Of a stretch of 64,000 bases of DNA, positions 47,455 to 57,819 are shown in pieces. The translations under genes were made by a program, and so were the position numbers. Location of the stretch: the NCBI RefSeq assembly GCF_019042655.1, contig NZ_JAHPZO010000010.1, positions 50,624-114,623 on the forward strand, written 5' to 3'. Every line of letters starts with the position of its first letter. Within the stretch, counting starts at the first letter, position 1. The stretch comes from Planococcus sp. CP5-4_YE. GTDB lineage: Bacteria; Bacillota; Bacilli; Bacillales_A; Planococcaceae. The notes beneath the pieces were generated by a model. The model was not told where the DNA came from. It made no database searches and saw only the letters and a list, made by a program, of their open reading frames with translations.

Positions 47455-47485
47455 ATCATACACACCATGGTCAATGAAGGTCAAA
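47455..47485 (-). promoter_or_regulatory. clpP promoter with CtsR operator
   Basis: On the minus strand -35 TTGACC (47484-47479), spacer 18, -10 TATGAT (47460-47455). On the plus strand 47469-47485 reads GGTCAATGAAGGTCAAA, two heptads in tandem with three bases between: the CtsR consensus RGTCAAA-NAN-RGTCAAA with one mismatch. It overlaps the -35 and spacer, as expected for repression. Confidence 0.88.
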
Positions 47486-47508
47486 TCTAACGAATTGGAA
47501 ATAGGCGC

Positions 47509-47537
47509 TTGAAATAAGGAGAAAGCTTTTGTATAAT
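47509..47537 (+). promoter_or_regulatory. Promoter of tRNA-Arg
   Basis: TTGAAA, spacer of 17, TATAAT, ending 22 bases before the tRNA; near-consensus sigma-A. Confidence 0.85.
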
Positions 47538-47559
47538 AGAAAAGTCGCGAACAACATTT

Positions 47560-47631
47560 GCCCTCGTAGTGTAAAGGATAACACGTAAGATTCCGGTTCT
47601 TGAGATGGGGGTTCGATTCCCTCCGAGGGTG
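47560..47631 (+). tRNA. tRNA-Arg (CCG anticodon)
   Basis: 72 bases, CCA not encoded. Acceptor GCCCTCG pairs with CGAGGGT (one G-T), D stem GTGT/ACAC, anticodon loop TTCCGGT with anticodon CCG, T loop TTCGATT. The last base is the discriminator G. Reads codon CGG. A tRNA-Arg near clpP is also known from B. subtilis (trnQ). Own promoter and terminator. Confidence 0.93.
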
Positions 47632-47640
47632 TAAAAAATA

Positions 47641-47679
47641 AAAAACCGCACAGCCTGCCAAAGGCTGTGCGGTTTTTTT
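47641..47679 (+). terminator. Terminator of tRNA-Arg
   Basis: Perfect 16-bp stem beginning AAAAACCGCACAGCC with a 5-base loop and T run. Confidence 0.92.
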
Positions 47680-47788
47680 ATTGAATCTTTTTAGCCGCTG
47701 AAACGTAGAATCAGAGGGAATGGGTTTCAAGGAACAAGCTGTCAGGGAAAACAAATAATATTATTGTAAAAGAAAAGGAGACGGGAAA

Positions 47789-48367
47789 ATGAAAAAATTA
47801 CTTATTCCATTGTTGCTGGTGATTGGGCTGATCGTCATTGGCATCGCCGTATTCGGTTCAAGCTATAATAGTTTTGTTCAATTAGAAGAAGACGTCAATC
47901 AATCGTACGCGCAACTGGAAAGCCAATTGCAGCGCAGGCTTGATTTAATCCCGAACTTGGTCGAGACGGTAAAAGGTTTTGCTGACCAGGAACAAGAGGT
48001 CATCGATAGTGTCACAGAAGCCCGTTCAAGCATGGCGAATGCCGGATCGGTTGAAGAGCAGGCAGAGGCAGACGCCGAATTGAGCGGTGCGCTTAGCCGC
48101 TTGCTGGTCGTCGTCGAGAACTATCCGGAAATCCGCTCGAGTGAGAATTTCCAGCAATTATCCGACGAACTGGCCGGAACAGAAAACCGGATCGCCGTCG
48201 CCCGCCAAGACTATAATGGCTCGGTGACAGAGTTCAACCGGGAAGTCCGCAGTTTCCCAGGCAATATGGTGGCGGGAATTTTCGGCTTTGATGAAAAGGA
48301 ATATTTCGAAGCTGATGCTGGGGCGGAAGATGCGCCGGATGTGGACTTTGGGACTGACGAAGAATGA
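47789..48367 (+). CDS. lemA: LemA-family protein
   Basis: 192 residues. One N-terminal membrane helix (LLIPLLLVIGLIVIGIAVFG), the rest helical outside or inside: YNSFVQLEEDVNQSYAQLESQLQRRLDLIPNLVETVKGF is the family hallmark. An acidic tail ends the protein. Function unknown. ATG behind AAGGAGACGGG. It overlaps the TPM-domain gene by four bases; the two are nearly always linked. Confidence 0.9.
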   Translation: MKKLLIPLLLVIGLIVIGIAVFGSSYNSFVQLEEDVNQSYAQLESQLQRRLDLIPNLVETVKGFADQEQEVIDSVTEARSSMANAGSVEEQAEADAELSGALSRLLVVVENYPEIRSSENFQQLSDELAGTENRIAVARQDYNGSVTEFNREVRSFPGNMVAGIFGFDEKEYFEADAGAEDAPDVDFGTDEE

Positions 48368-49152
48368 TCCGAAGAATTTCTGTTTTGCTCATGCTGTTGC
48401 TGATGCTCGCCGGAACCGCGCAGGCGGCAGAATTTCCGGAGTTGACTGATGATATTTACATCCAGGATATTGCCGGCATCTTGAGCGAAGAGCAGGAAGC
48501 TGAGATCAAGAGCTTGGGCGCTGGCCTGGAAGATGCAACCACTGCACAGGTTGCCGTCATGGTTGTCGATTCGCTTGAAGGCGAGCCGATCGAAAGCTAC
48601 GCCAATGAAGCTTTACGCCATTATGGTGTAGGTTCAGCGGAAGAGAACAACGGCGTTCTGGTCGTGCTGTCGATGACGGACCGTGAGATTTATATCGAAA
48701 TTGGCTACGGCCTTGAAGGGGCACTTCCTGATGGTAAAGTCGGGCGCATTTTGGATGATTACGCTGTTCCGTATTTGCGTGAAGACCAGCCGGACGAAGC
48801 GATTCTCAATACGTACCAAGCGCTGTACAATGAAGTTTCTGCGGAATACGGCTGGGACGGGGAAGCGGTCAGCCCACAGCCGCTCAATGAAGTGACACCA
48901 GGCAACGGTGAAGGCGAAGGCGGCTTTATGCAGCCGATCGTCACGTTCCTGATCGTACTTGTTTTGTTGTTCCTGTTTACAGGAGGCGGCGGCGGACGTG
49001 GACGTGGCGGCCGCGGAAGAACCATGAGGCGCGGCGGATTTTTCGGGCCCGGCAGTTTTGGCGGCGGCTTCGGAGGCGGTTCCGGCGGCGGGGGTTTCCG
49101 CGGCGGCGGGGGCGGCTCTTCGGGAGGCGGCGGAGCCGGGCGAGGCTTCTAA
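48364..49152 (+). CDS. TPM-domain membrane protein (YgcG family)
   Basis: 262 residues. Signal peptide to about residue 20 (ends AQAA), then the TPM domain (DDIYIQDIAGILSEEQEAEIKSL, AQVAVMVVDSLEG, NNGVLVVLSMTDREIYIEIGYGLEGALPDGKVGRIL), then one membrane helix near 182-200 and a tail almost entirely of Gly, Arg, Phe and Ser. Start ATG overlaps the lemA stop. The Gly-rich tail is low-complexity and family-typical. Likely works with LemA at the membrane. Confidence 0.88.
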   Translation: MIRRISVLLMLLLMLAGTAQAAEFPELTDDIYIQDIAGILSEEQEAEIKSLGAGLEDATTAQVAVMVVDSLEGEPIESYANEALRHYGVGSAEENNGVLVVLSMTDREIYIEIGYGLEGALPDGKVGRILDDYAVPYLREDQPDEAILNTYQALYNEVSAEYGWDGEAVSPQPLNEVTPGNGEGEGGFMQPIVTFLIVLVLLFLFTGGGGGRGRGGRGRTMRRGGFFGPGSFGGGFGGGSGGGGFRGGGGGSSGGGGAGRGF

Positions 49153-49166
49153 TAAGGAGGAATGGC

Positions 49167-49397
49167 ATGTATACACTCTATACCCGACCGAACTGTGGGC
49201 TTTGCGAAGAGGCAAAGTCTGCATTGCGGATGCTGCAGGAAGATTACCCGATTGACTTCCAGGAAATCAATATTGAAGAAGATGAACAATTGCACGAACA
49301 ATATATGCTGATGATCCCTGTGCTCGCGCAACAGGAAAAGGTGTTGCTCTATGGAAATTTCGGCTACGGTGAACTTTTGGAAGCGTTAATTCTTTAA
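49167..49397 (+). CDS. Glutaredoxin-like thioredoxin-fold protein
   Basis: 76 residues. MYTLYTRPNCGLCEEAKSAL has the redox-type CGLC motif at residues 10-13, followed by a helix; IPVLAQQEK holds the cis-proline; a short tail follows. That is the DUF836/glutaredoxin-like family. Ribosome site GGAGGAATGGC, 14 bases behind the TPM gene, so probably one transcript. A terminator overlaps its stop. Confidence 0.82.
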   Translation: MYTLYTRPNCGLCEEAKSALRMLQEDYPIDFQEINIEEDEQLHEQYMLMIPVLAQQEKVLLYGNFGYGELLEALIL

Positions 49398-49408
49398 CGC
49401 TTCTTTTT
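49380..49408 (+). terminator. Terminator overlapping the glutaredoxin-like stop codon
   Basis: GAAGCGTTAA and TTAACGCTTC form a perfect 10-bp stem, then TTTTT; directly followed by the cggR promoter. Confidence 0.88.
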
Positions 49409-49410
49409 AT

Positions 49411-49439
49411 TTGCATAAATCTAATAGCTCGGCTACAAT
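49411..49439 (+). promoter_or_regulatory. Promoter of cggR-gapA
   Basis: TTGCAT, spacer of 17, TACAAT. Confidence 0.75.
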
Positions 49440-49446
49440 GAATCTA

Positions 49447-49484
49447 GTGGGACGTAATTATATGTAGTGGGACAGAAAGCGTCC
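49447..49484 (+). promoter_or_regulatory. CggR operator
   Basis: Two tandem half-sites beginning GTGGGACG (49447) and GTGGGACAG (49467), the second followed by GCGTCC. This is nearly the layout of the B. subtilis CggR target (GGGAC-N6-TGTC, N4, GGGAC-N6-TGTC). It lies directly downstream of the promoter and should block elongation until fructose-1,6-bisphosphate binds CggR. Confidence 0.88.
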
Positions 49485-49501
49485 AACAAAGGGGTGGAGC
49501 G

Positions 49502-50545
49502 ATGGATCCAGTTCTGCAAGCGCAAGTGCATCTATTGCCTGAACTGCCAAGCTTGCTGAAAAAGCGCTATAGCATCCTCGAGCTGATTCAAACCGAACAG
49601 CCCGTGGGAAGGCGCACGATCAGCGAGATGACAGGCGCAGCCGAAAGGGAAATCCGCAAAGAGACCGACTTATTGAGGGACCAAGCCTTAATCGAAATGA
49701 GCAAGAGCGGCATGAGCCTGACGATACTGGGGGACGATGTCCTTGACCAACTCCGTGAGCTGGTCAAGGAATTGGCTGGGACCGCTGAGCTCGAAGTTGG
49801 GCTTCAAGCGAAACTCGGCATCAAACAAGCGGTCGTCCTGCCAGGGGATAGCGACCGGCTATCATCGGTCAAAGCCGCTATCGGCAGGCAAGCCGCTCGC
49901 ATCGCGGAGGAAATGTTCGAAAGCTGCCGGACGATCGCTGTAACTGGCGGCAGTACGATGGCCGCCGTGGCAGCTGAAATCCGTACGGCGAAGAAAAATC
50001 CCGCCATGCAGTTTATCGCTGCTCGAGGCGGCCTGGGGGAAGAAATGCTTCACCAGGCAAACACCATCGCTTCATCCTTTGCCGAAAAAACAGGTGGAGC
50101 TGTCCGCACGCTTTATCTGCCTGAGCATTTGAGTGCTGAAGCACTTGAAATGATGATGAGGGAACCTGTCATCAAAGAAATGATGGAGCTCTATGACCGG
50201 ACGGATTTAGTCATCCACGGAATCGGCGATGCAGAAGAGATGGCCATCAGGCGCCGCTCTTCCGTGAACGAAGTCGAGAAGATCAAAACAGGCGGAGCTG
50301 TCAGCGAAGCCTTCGGTTATTATTTCGATAAAAACGGAAAAATAGTTTATCGTATCCCAACAGCGGGCATTCAATTAGAGCAGGTCCAAAAAGCACCGGC
50401 CATCATGGCGGTCGCCGGAGGACGCACGAAAGCGCGCGCCATCGAATCTTATTTCCAGGCCGCGCCTGAACGTACCATCCTCGTTACAGATGAGGGAGCA
50501 GCAAGGGCAATACTCAACCCAACAACAAAATTGGAGGAATTATAA
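49502..50545 (+). CDS. cggR: Central glycolytic genes regulator CggR
   Basis: 347 residues, SorC family. N-terminal winged helix (RYSILELIQTEQPVGRRTISEMTG to about residue 75) and sugar-phosphate binding C-terminal domain (ITVAVTGGSTMAAVA-like stretch near 145 and GIGDAEEMAIRR near 240). Represses gapA and the glycolytic genes in absence of fructose-1,6-bisphosphate. The end is directly adjacent to gapA; ribosome site GGGGTGGAG. Confidence 0.95.
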   Translation: MDPVLQAQVHLLPELPSLLKKRYSILELIQTEQPVGRRTISEMTGAAEREIRKETDLLRDQALIEMSKSGMSLTILGDDVLDQLRELVKELAGTAELEVGLQAKLGIKQAVVLPGDSDRLSSVKAAIGRQAARIAEEMFESCRTIAVTGGSTMAAVAAEIRTAKKNPAMQFIAARGGLGEEMLHQANTIASSFAEKTGGAVRTLYLPEHLSAEALEMMMREPVIKEMMELYDRTDLVIHGIGDAEEMAIRRRSSVNEVEKIKTGGAVSEAFGYYFDKNGKIVYRIPTAGIQLEQVQKAPAIMAVAGGRTKARAIESYFQAAPERTILVTDEGAARAILNPTTKLEEL

Positions 50546-51553
50546 ATGACTTTAAAATTAGCAATCAATGGTTTTGGCCGTATCGGCCGTGTCGTATTCC
50601 GCGAAGCAATGCAAAACAGTGAAGTGGAAGTAGTAGCAGTCAATGACCTAACAGATGCAGCTATGCTTGCACATCTATTGAAATACGATTCAGTGCACGG
50701 CACGTTGGACGCTGAAGTTACAGCAGAGGGCAACTCAATCTTCGTCGATGGCAAGGAAATCAAAGTATTCGCTGAAAAAGACCCAGCGCAATTGCCTTGG
50801 AAAGAGCACCAAATCGACATCGTGTTGGAATCGACAGGAATCTTCACAACAGAAGAAGCAGCATCGAAACACATCGAAGCTGGCGCTAAGAAAGTCATCC
50901 TTTCAGCTCCTGGCAAAGGCGGCATGAAGATGCTGGTTATGGGCGTTAACGAAGAAACGTATAACCCTGAAGAGCACCACGTCGTTTCAAATGCATCTTG
51001 CACAACAAACGGCTTGTCCGGCATCTCTAAAGTGTTGAACGAAAAATTCGGCATCAAGAAAGCCATGATGACAACGATCCACTCTTACACGAACGACCAA
51101 GCATTGCTTGATGCGCCTCACTCTGACTACCGCCGTGCGCGTGCAGCAGCTGAGTCGATGATCCCGACAACTACTGGCGCAGCGAAATCTGTTGCAAAAG
51201 TATTGCCTGAACTTGACGGCAAAATCGATGGCATGGCAATCCGCGTTCCAACACCGAACGTTTCGTTGATCGACCTTGTCGCTGAACTTGATAAAGATGC
51301 TTCTATTGAAGAAGTAAACCAAGCGCTGAAAGAAGCGACTGAAAACGAACTTAAAGGCTACTTGGAATACAGCGAACTTCCGCTTGTATCACGCGACTAC
51401 AATGGCAGCAAAGCTTCAGCTACAGTAGATGCTCAATCTACAATGGCTCTAGGCGGCAACATGGTGAAAGTTCTTGCTTGGTATGACAACGAATCCGGCT
51501 ACTCTGCACGCTGTGTAGACTTGGCTGTACACATGTACAAAAAAGGGCTGTAA
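50546..51553 (+). CDS. gapA: Glyceraldehyde-3-phosphate dehydrogenase (glycolytic)
   Basis: 335 residues. NAD-binding INGFGRIGRVVFREA at the start, catalytic cysteine in SNASCTTNGL near 152 and histidine in TTIHSYTNDQ near 178. Direct succession to cggR fits the catabolic GapA, not the gluconeogenic GapB. Codon use is strongly biased like a highly expressed gene. RBS TTGGAGGAATT. Confidence 0.98.
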   Translation: MTLKLAINGFGRIGRVVFREAMQNSEVEVVAVNDLTDAAMLAHLLKYDSVHGTLDAEVTAEGNSIFVDGKEIKVFAEKDPAQLPWKEHQIDIVLESTGIFTTEEAASKHIEAGAKKVILSAPGKGGMKMLVMGVNEETYNPEEHHVVSNASCTTNGLSGISKVLNEKFGIKKAMMTTIHSYTNDQALLDAPHSDYRRARAAAESMIPTTTGAAKSVAKVLPELDGKIDGMAIRVPTPNVSLIDLVAELDKDASIEEVNQALKEATENELKGYLEYSELPLVSRDYNGSKASATVDAQSTMALGGNMVKVLAWYDNESGYSARCVDLAVHMYKKGL

Positions 51554-51604
51554 GCTGAAAATCATAGCTTAATTACCAATGAACCTCTATAATAAAGAGG
51601 GTAA

Positions 51605-51640
51605 AAGGGGTGGGGAATTAACCCCACCCCTTATTTTTTT
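51605..51640 (+). terminator. Terminator between gapA and pgk
   Basis: Perfect 11-bp stem (AAGGGGTGGGG) with 6-base loop and seven T. Read-through may still feed pgk. Confidence 0.92.
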
Positions 51641-51663
51641 GAATATAAATAGGAGGTATTTTC

Positions 51664-52848
51664 ATGCTGCAGAAAATGACCATGAAAGACTTGGATTTGA
51701 AAGGAAAACGCGTATTTTGCCGTGTAGATTTCAACGTACCGATGGAAGACGGGAAAGTGACTGACGACACGCGCATCCGTGCGGCCATGCCGACGATTGA
51801 GTATTTGGTCGGGCAAGGCGCAAAAGTGATCTTGGCAAGCCATCTCGGTCGCCCGAAAGGCCAAGTCAACGAAGACATGAGACTAGCTGCGGCAGGCGCA
51901 CGGTTGGCCGAATTGCTCGGCAGCGATGTGAAATGCCTTGAAGAATCCGTAGGGAACACAGTGGAGCAGGAAATCGCTTCACTTGAACCAGACGAAATTC
52001 TATTGCTTGAAAACGTCCGTTTCCATGCGGGCGAAGAAAAGAATGACCCGGAACTCGCGAAACAATTTGCGGCTCTGGCTGACGTCTTTGTCAACGATGC
52101 ATTCGGGGCTGCCCACAGAGCGCATGCTTCCACTGCAGGAATCGCCGAACATTTACCGGCAGTATCCGGCCTATTGCTCGAAAAAGAGCTGGACGTTCTC
52201 GGCAAAGCTTTATCAGAACCAGACCGCCCGTTTACTGCCATCATCGGCGGGGCAAAAGTAAAAGACAAAATCGGCGTCATCGACCATTTGCTCGATGTAG
52301 TTGATAACTTGATCATTGGCGGAGGGCTATCGTATACCTTCCTTAAAGCACTCGGCCATGAAATCGGCAATTCGCTTGTTGAAGAAGACAAACTCGACCT
52401 TGCCAAATCGTTCATCGACAAAGCGAAAGAAAAAGGCGTGAAGTTTTATCTGCCTATCGATGTGACAATTGCGAACGAATTCTCGAAAGATGCCGAGACC
52501 AATACGGCGAAAATCGAAGAAATTCCGTCTGATTGGATGGGGCTCGACATCGGGCCAGAAACAGCGAAGCTATATGCTGATGTTATTAACGAGTCGAAGC
52601 TGATTATCTGGAACGGGCCAATGGGCGTATTTGAAATGGAAGCATTCGCAAACGGCACGAAATCGGTTGCCCAAGCAATGGCAGAAACAGCTGGCTACAC
52701 GGTCATCGGTGGCGGTGATTCCGCAGCCGCCGTTGAGAAATTCCATGTGGCAGATAAGATGAACCATATTTCAACAGGCGGTGGAGCGTCGTTGGAATTC
52801 ATGGAAGGCAAAGAGTTGCCAGGCGTTACCGCTTTAAGTAATAAATAA
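51664..52848 (+). CDS. pgk: Phosphoglycerate kinase
   Basis: 394 residues. N-terminal [19 protein letters not shown] and [11 protein letters not shown]-terminal Rossmann domain with nucleotide-binding GGGDSAAA near 352 and the final GGGASLEF. Makes ATP from 1,3-bisphosphoglycerate. Ribosome site AGGAGG, 24 bases behind the gapA terminator. Confidence 0.98.
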   Translation: MLQKMTMKDLDLKGKRVFCRVDFNVPMEDGKVTDDTRIRAAMPTIEYLVGQGAKVILASHLGRPKGQVNEDMRLAAAGARLAELLGSDVKCLEESVGNTVEQEIASLEPDEILLLENVRFHAGEEKNDPELAKQFAALADVFVNDAFGAAHRAHASTAGIAEHLPAVSGLLLEKELDVLGKALSEPDRPFTAIIGGAKVKDKIGVIDHLLDVVDNLIIGGGLSYTFLKALGHEIGNSLVEEDKLDLAKSFIDKAKEKGVKFYLPIDVTIANEFSKDAETNTAKIEEIPSDWMGLDIGPETAKLYADVINESKLIIWNGPMGVFEMEAFANGTKSVAQAMAETAGYTVIGGGDSAAAVEKFHVADKMNHISTGGGASLEFMEGKELPGVTALSNK

Positions 52849-52861
52849 AGGGAGTGTTTTT

Positions 52862-53623
52862 GTGAGAAAACCGATCATTGCAGGAAACTGGAAAATGTAT
52901 AAAACAGCATCACAAGCAAAAGAATTTGTGGAACAAGTAAACGGCTTGGTCCCAGATGCAGACAAGCTAGATTCTGTTATTTGTGCTCCAGCTCTATATT
53001 TGACTCAATTAATCGAAGCTGCTGAAAACAGCGCATTGAAAATTGGTGCACAGACGATGCACGAAAAAGGTGAAGGTGCCTTTACCGGTGAAATCAGCCC
53101 CGTGCAATTGGCTGATATTGGCGCAGATTACGTCATTATCGGACATTCTGAGCGTCGCCAGTATTTCAATGAAACCGATGAAACGGTTAATGCCAAAGTG
53201 AAATCAGCATTCTCACATCAATTGACACCAATTCTTTGTGTCGGTGAAACCGACGAACAGCGTGAAGCGGGCCAAATGGAAAGCATCGTGGAAGCGCAAG
53301 TCGAAAAAGCGGTAGAAGGCTTGACTGATGCACAAATCGCAGAACTGGTCGTTGCCTATGAGCCAATCTGGGCAATCGGAACTGGCAAAACAGCAACAGC
53401 AGAAGATGCCAACGAAGCTTGCGGCATTGTCCGCAAGAAAATCGCTTCACTTTACAGCGATGAATCAGCTGAAAAAGTCCGCATCCAGTACGGCGGAAGT
53501 GTGAAACCTGCCAATATCCAGGAATTGCTCTCGATGGAGCATATCGACGGCGCGTTAGTCGGCGGCGCAAGCTTGGAAACGGAATCGTTCGTCAAGCTGT
53601 TGGAGGCGGGTTCACATGCGTAA
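52862..53623 (+). CDS. tpiA: Triosephosphate isomerase
   Basis: 253-residue TIM barrel. N-terminal AGNWKMYKT with active-site lysine, [11 protein letters not shown] with catalytic histidine near 95, [11 protein letters not shown] with catalytic glutamate near 167, and [14 protein letters not shown] start at 52862 behind AAGGGAG. It overlaps gpmI by eight bases. Confidence 0.98.
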   Translation: MRKPIIAGNWKMYKTASQAKEFVEQVNGLVPDADKLDSVICAPALYLTQLIEAAENSALKIGAQTMHEKGEGAFTGEISPVQLADIGADYVIIGHSERRQYFNETDETVNAKVKSAFSHQLTPILCVGETDEQREAGQMESIVEAQVEKAVEGLTDAQIAELVVAYEPIWAIGTGKTATAEDANEACGIVRKKIASLYSDESAEKVRIQYGGSVKPANIQELLSMEHIDGALVGGASLETESFVKLLEAGSHA

Positions 53624-55148
53624 AACGGCCAATCCGGCTGCCTTGATCATCCTTGATGGTTTTGGCTGTCGCGAAGAAACCGCTGGAAATGCAGTTGCCC
53701 AAGCGAATAAGCCGAATTTCGACAGACTATGGAACGACTATCCGCATGAATTATTGACGGCTTCAGGCGAAGCGGTCGGTTTGCCGGACGGACAAATGGG
53801 CAATTCCGAAGTCGGCCATTTGAATATCGGTGCAGGACGTATCGTTTACCAAAATTTAACGCGTATCCATAAGTCGATTAAAGATGGCGATTTCTTTGAA
53901 AATGCCGCGTTTTTGGATGCGGTTATGAACGCTAAGGACAATGGAAAAGCTTTGCATGTCATGGGCTTGCTCAGCGACGGAGGCGTCCATAGCCATTATG
54001 AGCATCTGTTTGCTTTATTGCGCCTCGCAAAACAGCAAGGTTTGAGCGAAGTCTACGTACACGGATTTTTGGACGGCCGTGATGTCGGACCAAAAACCGC
54101 GCTCCACTATATAGAAGAAACTGAAAAACAAATGAAAGAAATCGGCATCGGGCGTTTTGCCTCAATCAGCGGACGTTACTATGCGATGGACCGCGACAAG
54201 CGTTGGGAACGCGTTGAACTCGCTTACCGCGCAATAGTCGACGGAACCGGGCCAAGCGCCAGTTCCGCTGCGGCCGGCGTGGAAGCGTCTTATGCAGAAG
54301 GAATTGTCGATGAGTTTGTCTTGCCGTTTACGGTCGTGAAAGAAGGGGAAGCGCCTGCTGTCCTTGAGTCAGGTGATTCCGTCATCTTCTTCAATTTCCG
54401 TCCGGACCGGGCCATCCAATTGACGACTGTATTGACGCGTCCCGATTTCGCCCATTTCCCGCTAAGCATCCAGCATCCGAAAGATCTGGCGTTTATCAGT
54501 TTTACTACCTATAGTGAAGAATTGAAGACCATGATTGCTTATGGCAACGTCAATTTGGTGAATACCATCGGGGAAGTATTATCCGCGAACGGCATGACGC
54601 AATTGCGCATCGCTGAAACGGAAAAATACCCGCACGTCACCTTCTTCATGAGCGGTGGGCGGGAAGAAGTTTTCCCTGGGGAAGACCGTATTCTCGTTTC
54701 GTCGCCGAAAGTGGCGACTTACGATTTGCAGCCTGAAATGAGCGCGTATGAAGTGACTGACCGCCTCGTCGAACAAATCGATGCAGGCGCACACGACGCC
54801 ATCATCTTGAACTTCGCCAATCCGGACATGGTCGGCCATAGCGGCATGCTCGAACCGACGGTTAAGGCTATCGAAGTCGTGGACGAATGCCTCGGGCGCA
54901 TCGTGGAAGCACTCCACCGCCAAGGCGGCTCGGCGCTTATCACGGCCGACCACGGCAATGCGGACGAAGTGCTGACTGAAGACGGCTTGCCGATGACGGC
55001 GCATACGACAAACAAAGTGCCAGTCATTTTGACGAAGCATGGGGAAGTATTGCGCAGCGGCGGCATTCTAGCGGATCTCGCACCAACGATCCTCAAACTG
55101 CTGGATGTTGAGCAGCCGGAAGAGATGACTGGAAAACCGTTGTATTAA
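53616..55148 (+). CDS. gpmI: 2,3-bisphosphoglycerate-independent phosphoglycerate mutase
   Basis: 510 residues of the alkaline-phosphatase superfamily. Interconverts 3- and 2-phosphoglycerate with manganese. ILDGFG at the start, catalytic serine in [13 protein letters not shown] near 62, metal motifs in TADHGNADE near 445 and [10 protein letters not shown] near 460. Ribosome site GGAGGCGG inside tpiA. In B. subtilis eno follows directly; here about 370 bases of folded repeat lie between. Confidence 0.97.
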   Translation: MRKTANPAALIILDGFGCREETAGNAVAQANKPNFDRLWNDYPHELLTASGEAVGLPDGQMGNSEVGHLNIGAGRIVYQNLTRIHKSIKDGDFFENAAFLDAVMNAKDNGKALHVMGLLSDGGVHSHYEHLFALLRLAKQQGLSEVYVHGFLDGRDVGPKTALHYIEETEKQMKEIGIGRFASISGRYYAMDRDKRWERVELAYRAIVDGTGPSASSAAAGVEASYAEGIVDEFVLPFTVVKEGEAPAVLESGDSVIFFNFRPDRAIQLTTVLTRPDFAHFPLSIQHPKDLAFISFTTYSEELKTMIAYGNVNLVNTIGEVLSANGMTQLRIAETEKYPHVTFFMSGGREEVFPGEDRILVSSPKVATYDLQPEMSAYEVTDRLVEQIDAGAHDAIILNFANPDMVGHSGMLEPTVKAIEVVDECLGRIVEALHRQGGSALITADHGNADEVLTEDGLPMTAHTTNKVPVILTKHGEVLRSGGILADLAPTILKLLDVEQPEEMTGKPLY

Positions 55149-55189
55149 AAAGTTTAAATAGTTATAAAATTTTTGTGAAAGAGAGTGAT

Positions 55190-55390
55190 GAACTCGTTTC
55201 AGGCGGACGCTTTCCGCGGGCACGGCCTCAGCCGCTTCCCTCGCTTACACTCAGTCCAGGGTCTTCAGCTCGTGCTGTTCCCGCAGGAAACGAATCGTGC
55301 TTGGCACGATTCGTTTGCGACGCAGAAGCGCAGCGATGCAGGAGCATATCTTTGCTCTTCGCCGCCTTACACTCTTTCATCTCAACTGTT
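55190..55390 (+). repeat. Folded intergenic repeat A between gpmI and eno
   Basis: About 200 bases with no credible gene. A GC-rich segment (from GCGGACGCTTTCCGCGGG to TTCCCGCAGGAAA) leads into a perfect 12-bp hairpin, AAACGAATCGTG (55288-55299) with its complement at 55305-55316 and a 5-base loop; then ATGC-AGGA-GCAT at 55336-55347. The GC-rich core resembles an inverted form of the one in repeat C. The rest of the gap up to eno (55391-55521) is A+T-rich and probably holds the eno promoter. Confidence 0.7.
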
Positions 55391-55491
55391 TTGTGGAATA
55401 TCATTTGCATTGAAATAATATGGATAAAACTTATCATTAACTCATATAGTTTAAAATCTGCACATTTCGAATAACTTATAAACGAAATTGA

Positions 55492-56817
<1,326 letters not shown>

Positions 56818-56833
56818 TAGCGAATAGGTGAGG

Positions 56834-56870
56834 AAAAGCTGCCGGAGATTTTTTCCGGCAGCTTTTCTGT
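56834..56870 (+). terminator. Terminator of eno
   Basis: Perfect 13-bp stem AAAAGCTGCCGGA with a T-rich 7-base loop, then TTTTC. Confidence 0.92.
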
Positions 56871-56935
56871 TAGAATGTGTGAGGAAGAAGAGCTTGCATA
56901 GTACGGGTTGTCAGAAGCTGATTTATGAATCATTG

Positions 56936-57136
56936 TAAAAAGCTTACGCTTCAGGGGCATGATTGGGGCTCGCAGGATGCGAGTCATGCAGCTGAAGCGA
57001 CAGGACGTCGCGTTCTCAGCTGCCCGATAGTCGGGGCGGGCGTCGAGCCCTTATGGCTACGCCATATAGGTCTCGCCTGTCCCGCGCAGTCCCTCCGGCG
57101 TCAGCCCCTTGCACTTCAGCTATAAGAAAGCTTTTA
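56936..57136. repeat. Folded intergenic repeat B with serial hairpins
   Basis: About 200 bases behind eno without a credible gene. Hairpins in order: GCATGA..TCATGC (56957-56989) enclosing CTCGC-AGGAT-GCGAG; AGCTGA..TCAGCT (56990-57021) enclosing GCGAC-AGGAC-GTCGC; CCCGA-TAG-TCGGG (57023-57035); TATGGC-TAC-GCCATA (57052-57066). An outer AAAAGCTT/AAGCTTTT pair closes the unit. It looks built as a folded RNA or DNA cruciform. Confidence 0.75.
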
Positions 57137-57197
57137 TAAAAAAATATGCTTCCTTCATTCATTACCTAATAAATACTTGTATTAAATATTGAAACGG

Positions 57198-57367
57198 AGC
57201 AAAATTGCGAAGACTCCCGCGGGAAAGCGAGACAGCTAAGACCCCACAGGGAGCGAAGCGACTGAGGAGGCTTAGCGCTCGCCCGCAGGAAGTGAATAGG
57301 CGAAGAGAAACTGAGGCTATTCACTTGCGATGCTCGAGTGCAGCGAGAGTTGAGCAAAGCTTTTTGT
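57198..57367. repeat. Folded intergenic repeat C, related to repeat A
   Basis: GC-rich core (GACTCCCGCGGGAAAGCG to CGCCCGCAGGA) followed, as in repeat A, by a perfect hairpin with different sequence: AGTGAATAG (57291-57299) and CTATTCACT (57317-57325), then TGCGATGC like the TGCGACGC of A. The remaining 57368-57579 holds nothing I recognise except the secG ribosome site; a weak TAAACT -10 candidate lies near 57535. Confidence 0.7.
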
Positions 57368-57579
57368 AGCGATTTTGTGGAGTGAAGTCTAAATGAAATC
57401 TTGTTCTACTCTTTATTAAAAAAGCAAATGCCACTCATCAACCGTTTCCAAAAAAGAATGAACAGAAAAAGATGAAATGGTCTAAACTATTTGTATTTTT
57501 TAGGGGCTCTATTGCTTGAGGTTTCAATTTTTGGTAAACTAGAGTTTGTTGTGAAGGTTCTTTTCAGGAGGTGGTATTT

Positions 57580-57807
57580 ATGCATACATTGTTAATGACA
57601 TTACTTCTTATCGTCTCGATCGCTTTGATTGTTGTCGTTCTATTGCAATCAGGGAAAAGTGCAGGCCTTTCAGGAGCCATCTCCGGTGGAGCAGAGCAAC
57701 TTTTCGGCAAGCAAAAAGCCCGTGGGTTGGATCTTGTCCTACACCGGGTGACGATCGTCCTTGCTGCCTTATTCTTTATTCTGGCTATCGCCGTAACGAA
57801 AGTATAA
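57580..57807 (+). CDS. secG: Preprotein translocase subunit SecG
   Basis: 75 residues, two membrane helices. [44 protein letters not shown] is the complete family signature; second helix [14 protein letters not shown]. Auxiliary part of the SecYEG channel. ATG 57580 behind CAGGAGGTGG; the earlier in-frame GTG lies within that site. Head of secG-est-rnr-smpB-ssrA, as in B. subtilis. Confidence 0.95.
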   Translation: MHTLLMTLLLIVSIALIVVVLLQSGKSAGLSGAISGGAEQLFGKQKARGLDLVLHRVTIVLAALFFILAIAVTKV

Positions 57808-57819
57808 TGTAGAGCACAT

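Noticed and set aside
48960..49150. Gly-codon repeat tract as a possible CRISPR or tandem DNA repeat
   Set aside because: It is the low-complexity Gly/Arg tail of the TPM protein, in frame and typical of the family.
55185..55474. Short plus-strand frames of about 77-99 codons in the gpmI-eno gap
   Set aside because: They run through the folded repeat and its perfect hairpin, have no convincing ribosome site and no recognisable protein features.
56925..57125. 66-codon frame in repeat B
   Set aside because: Sequence is explained by serial inverted repeats; no ribosome site.
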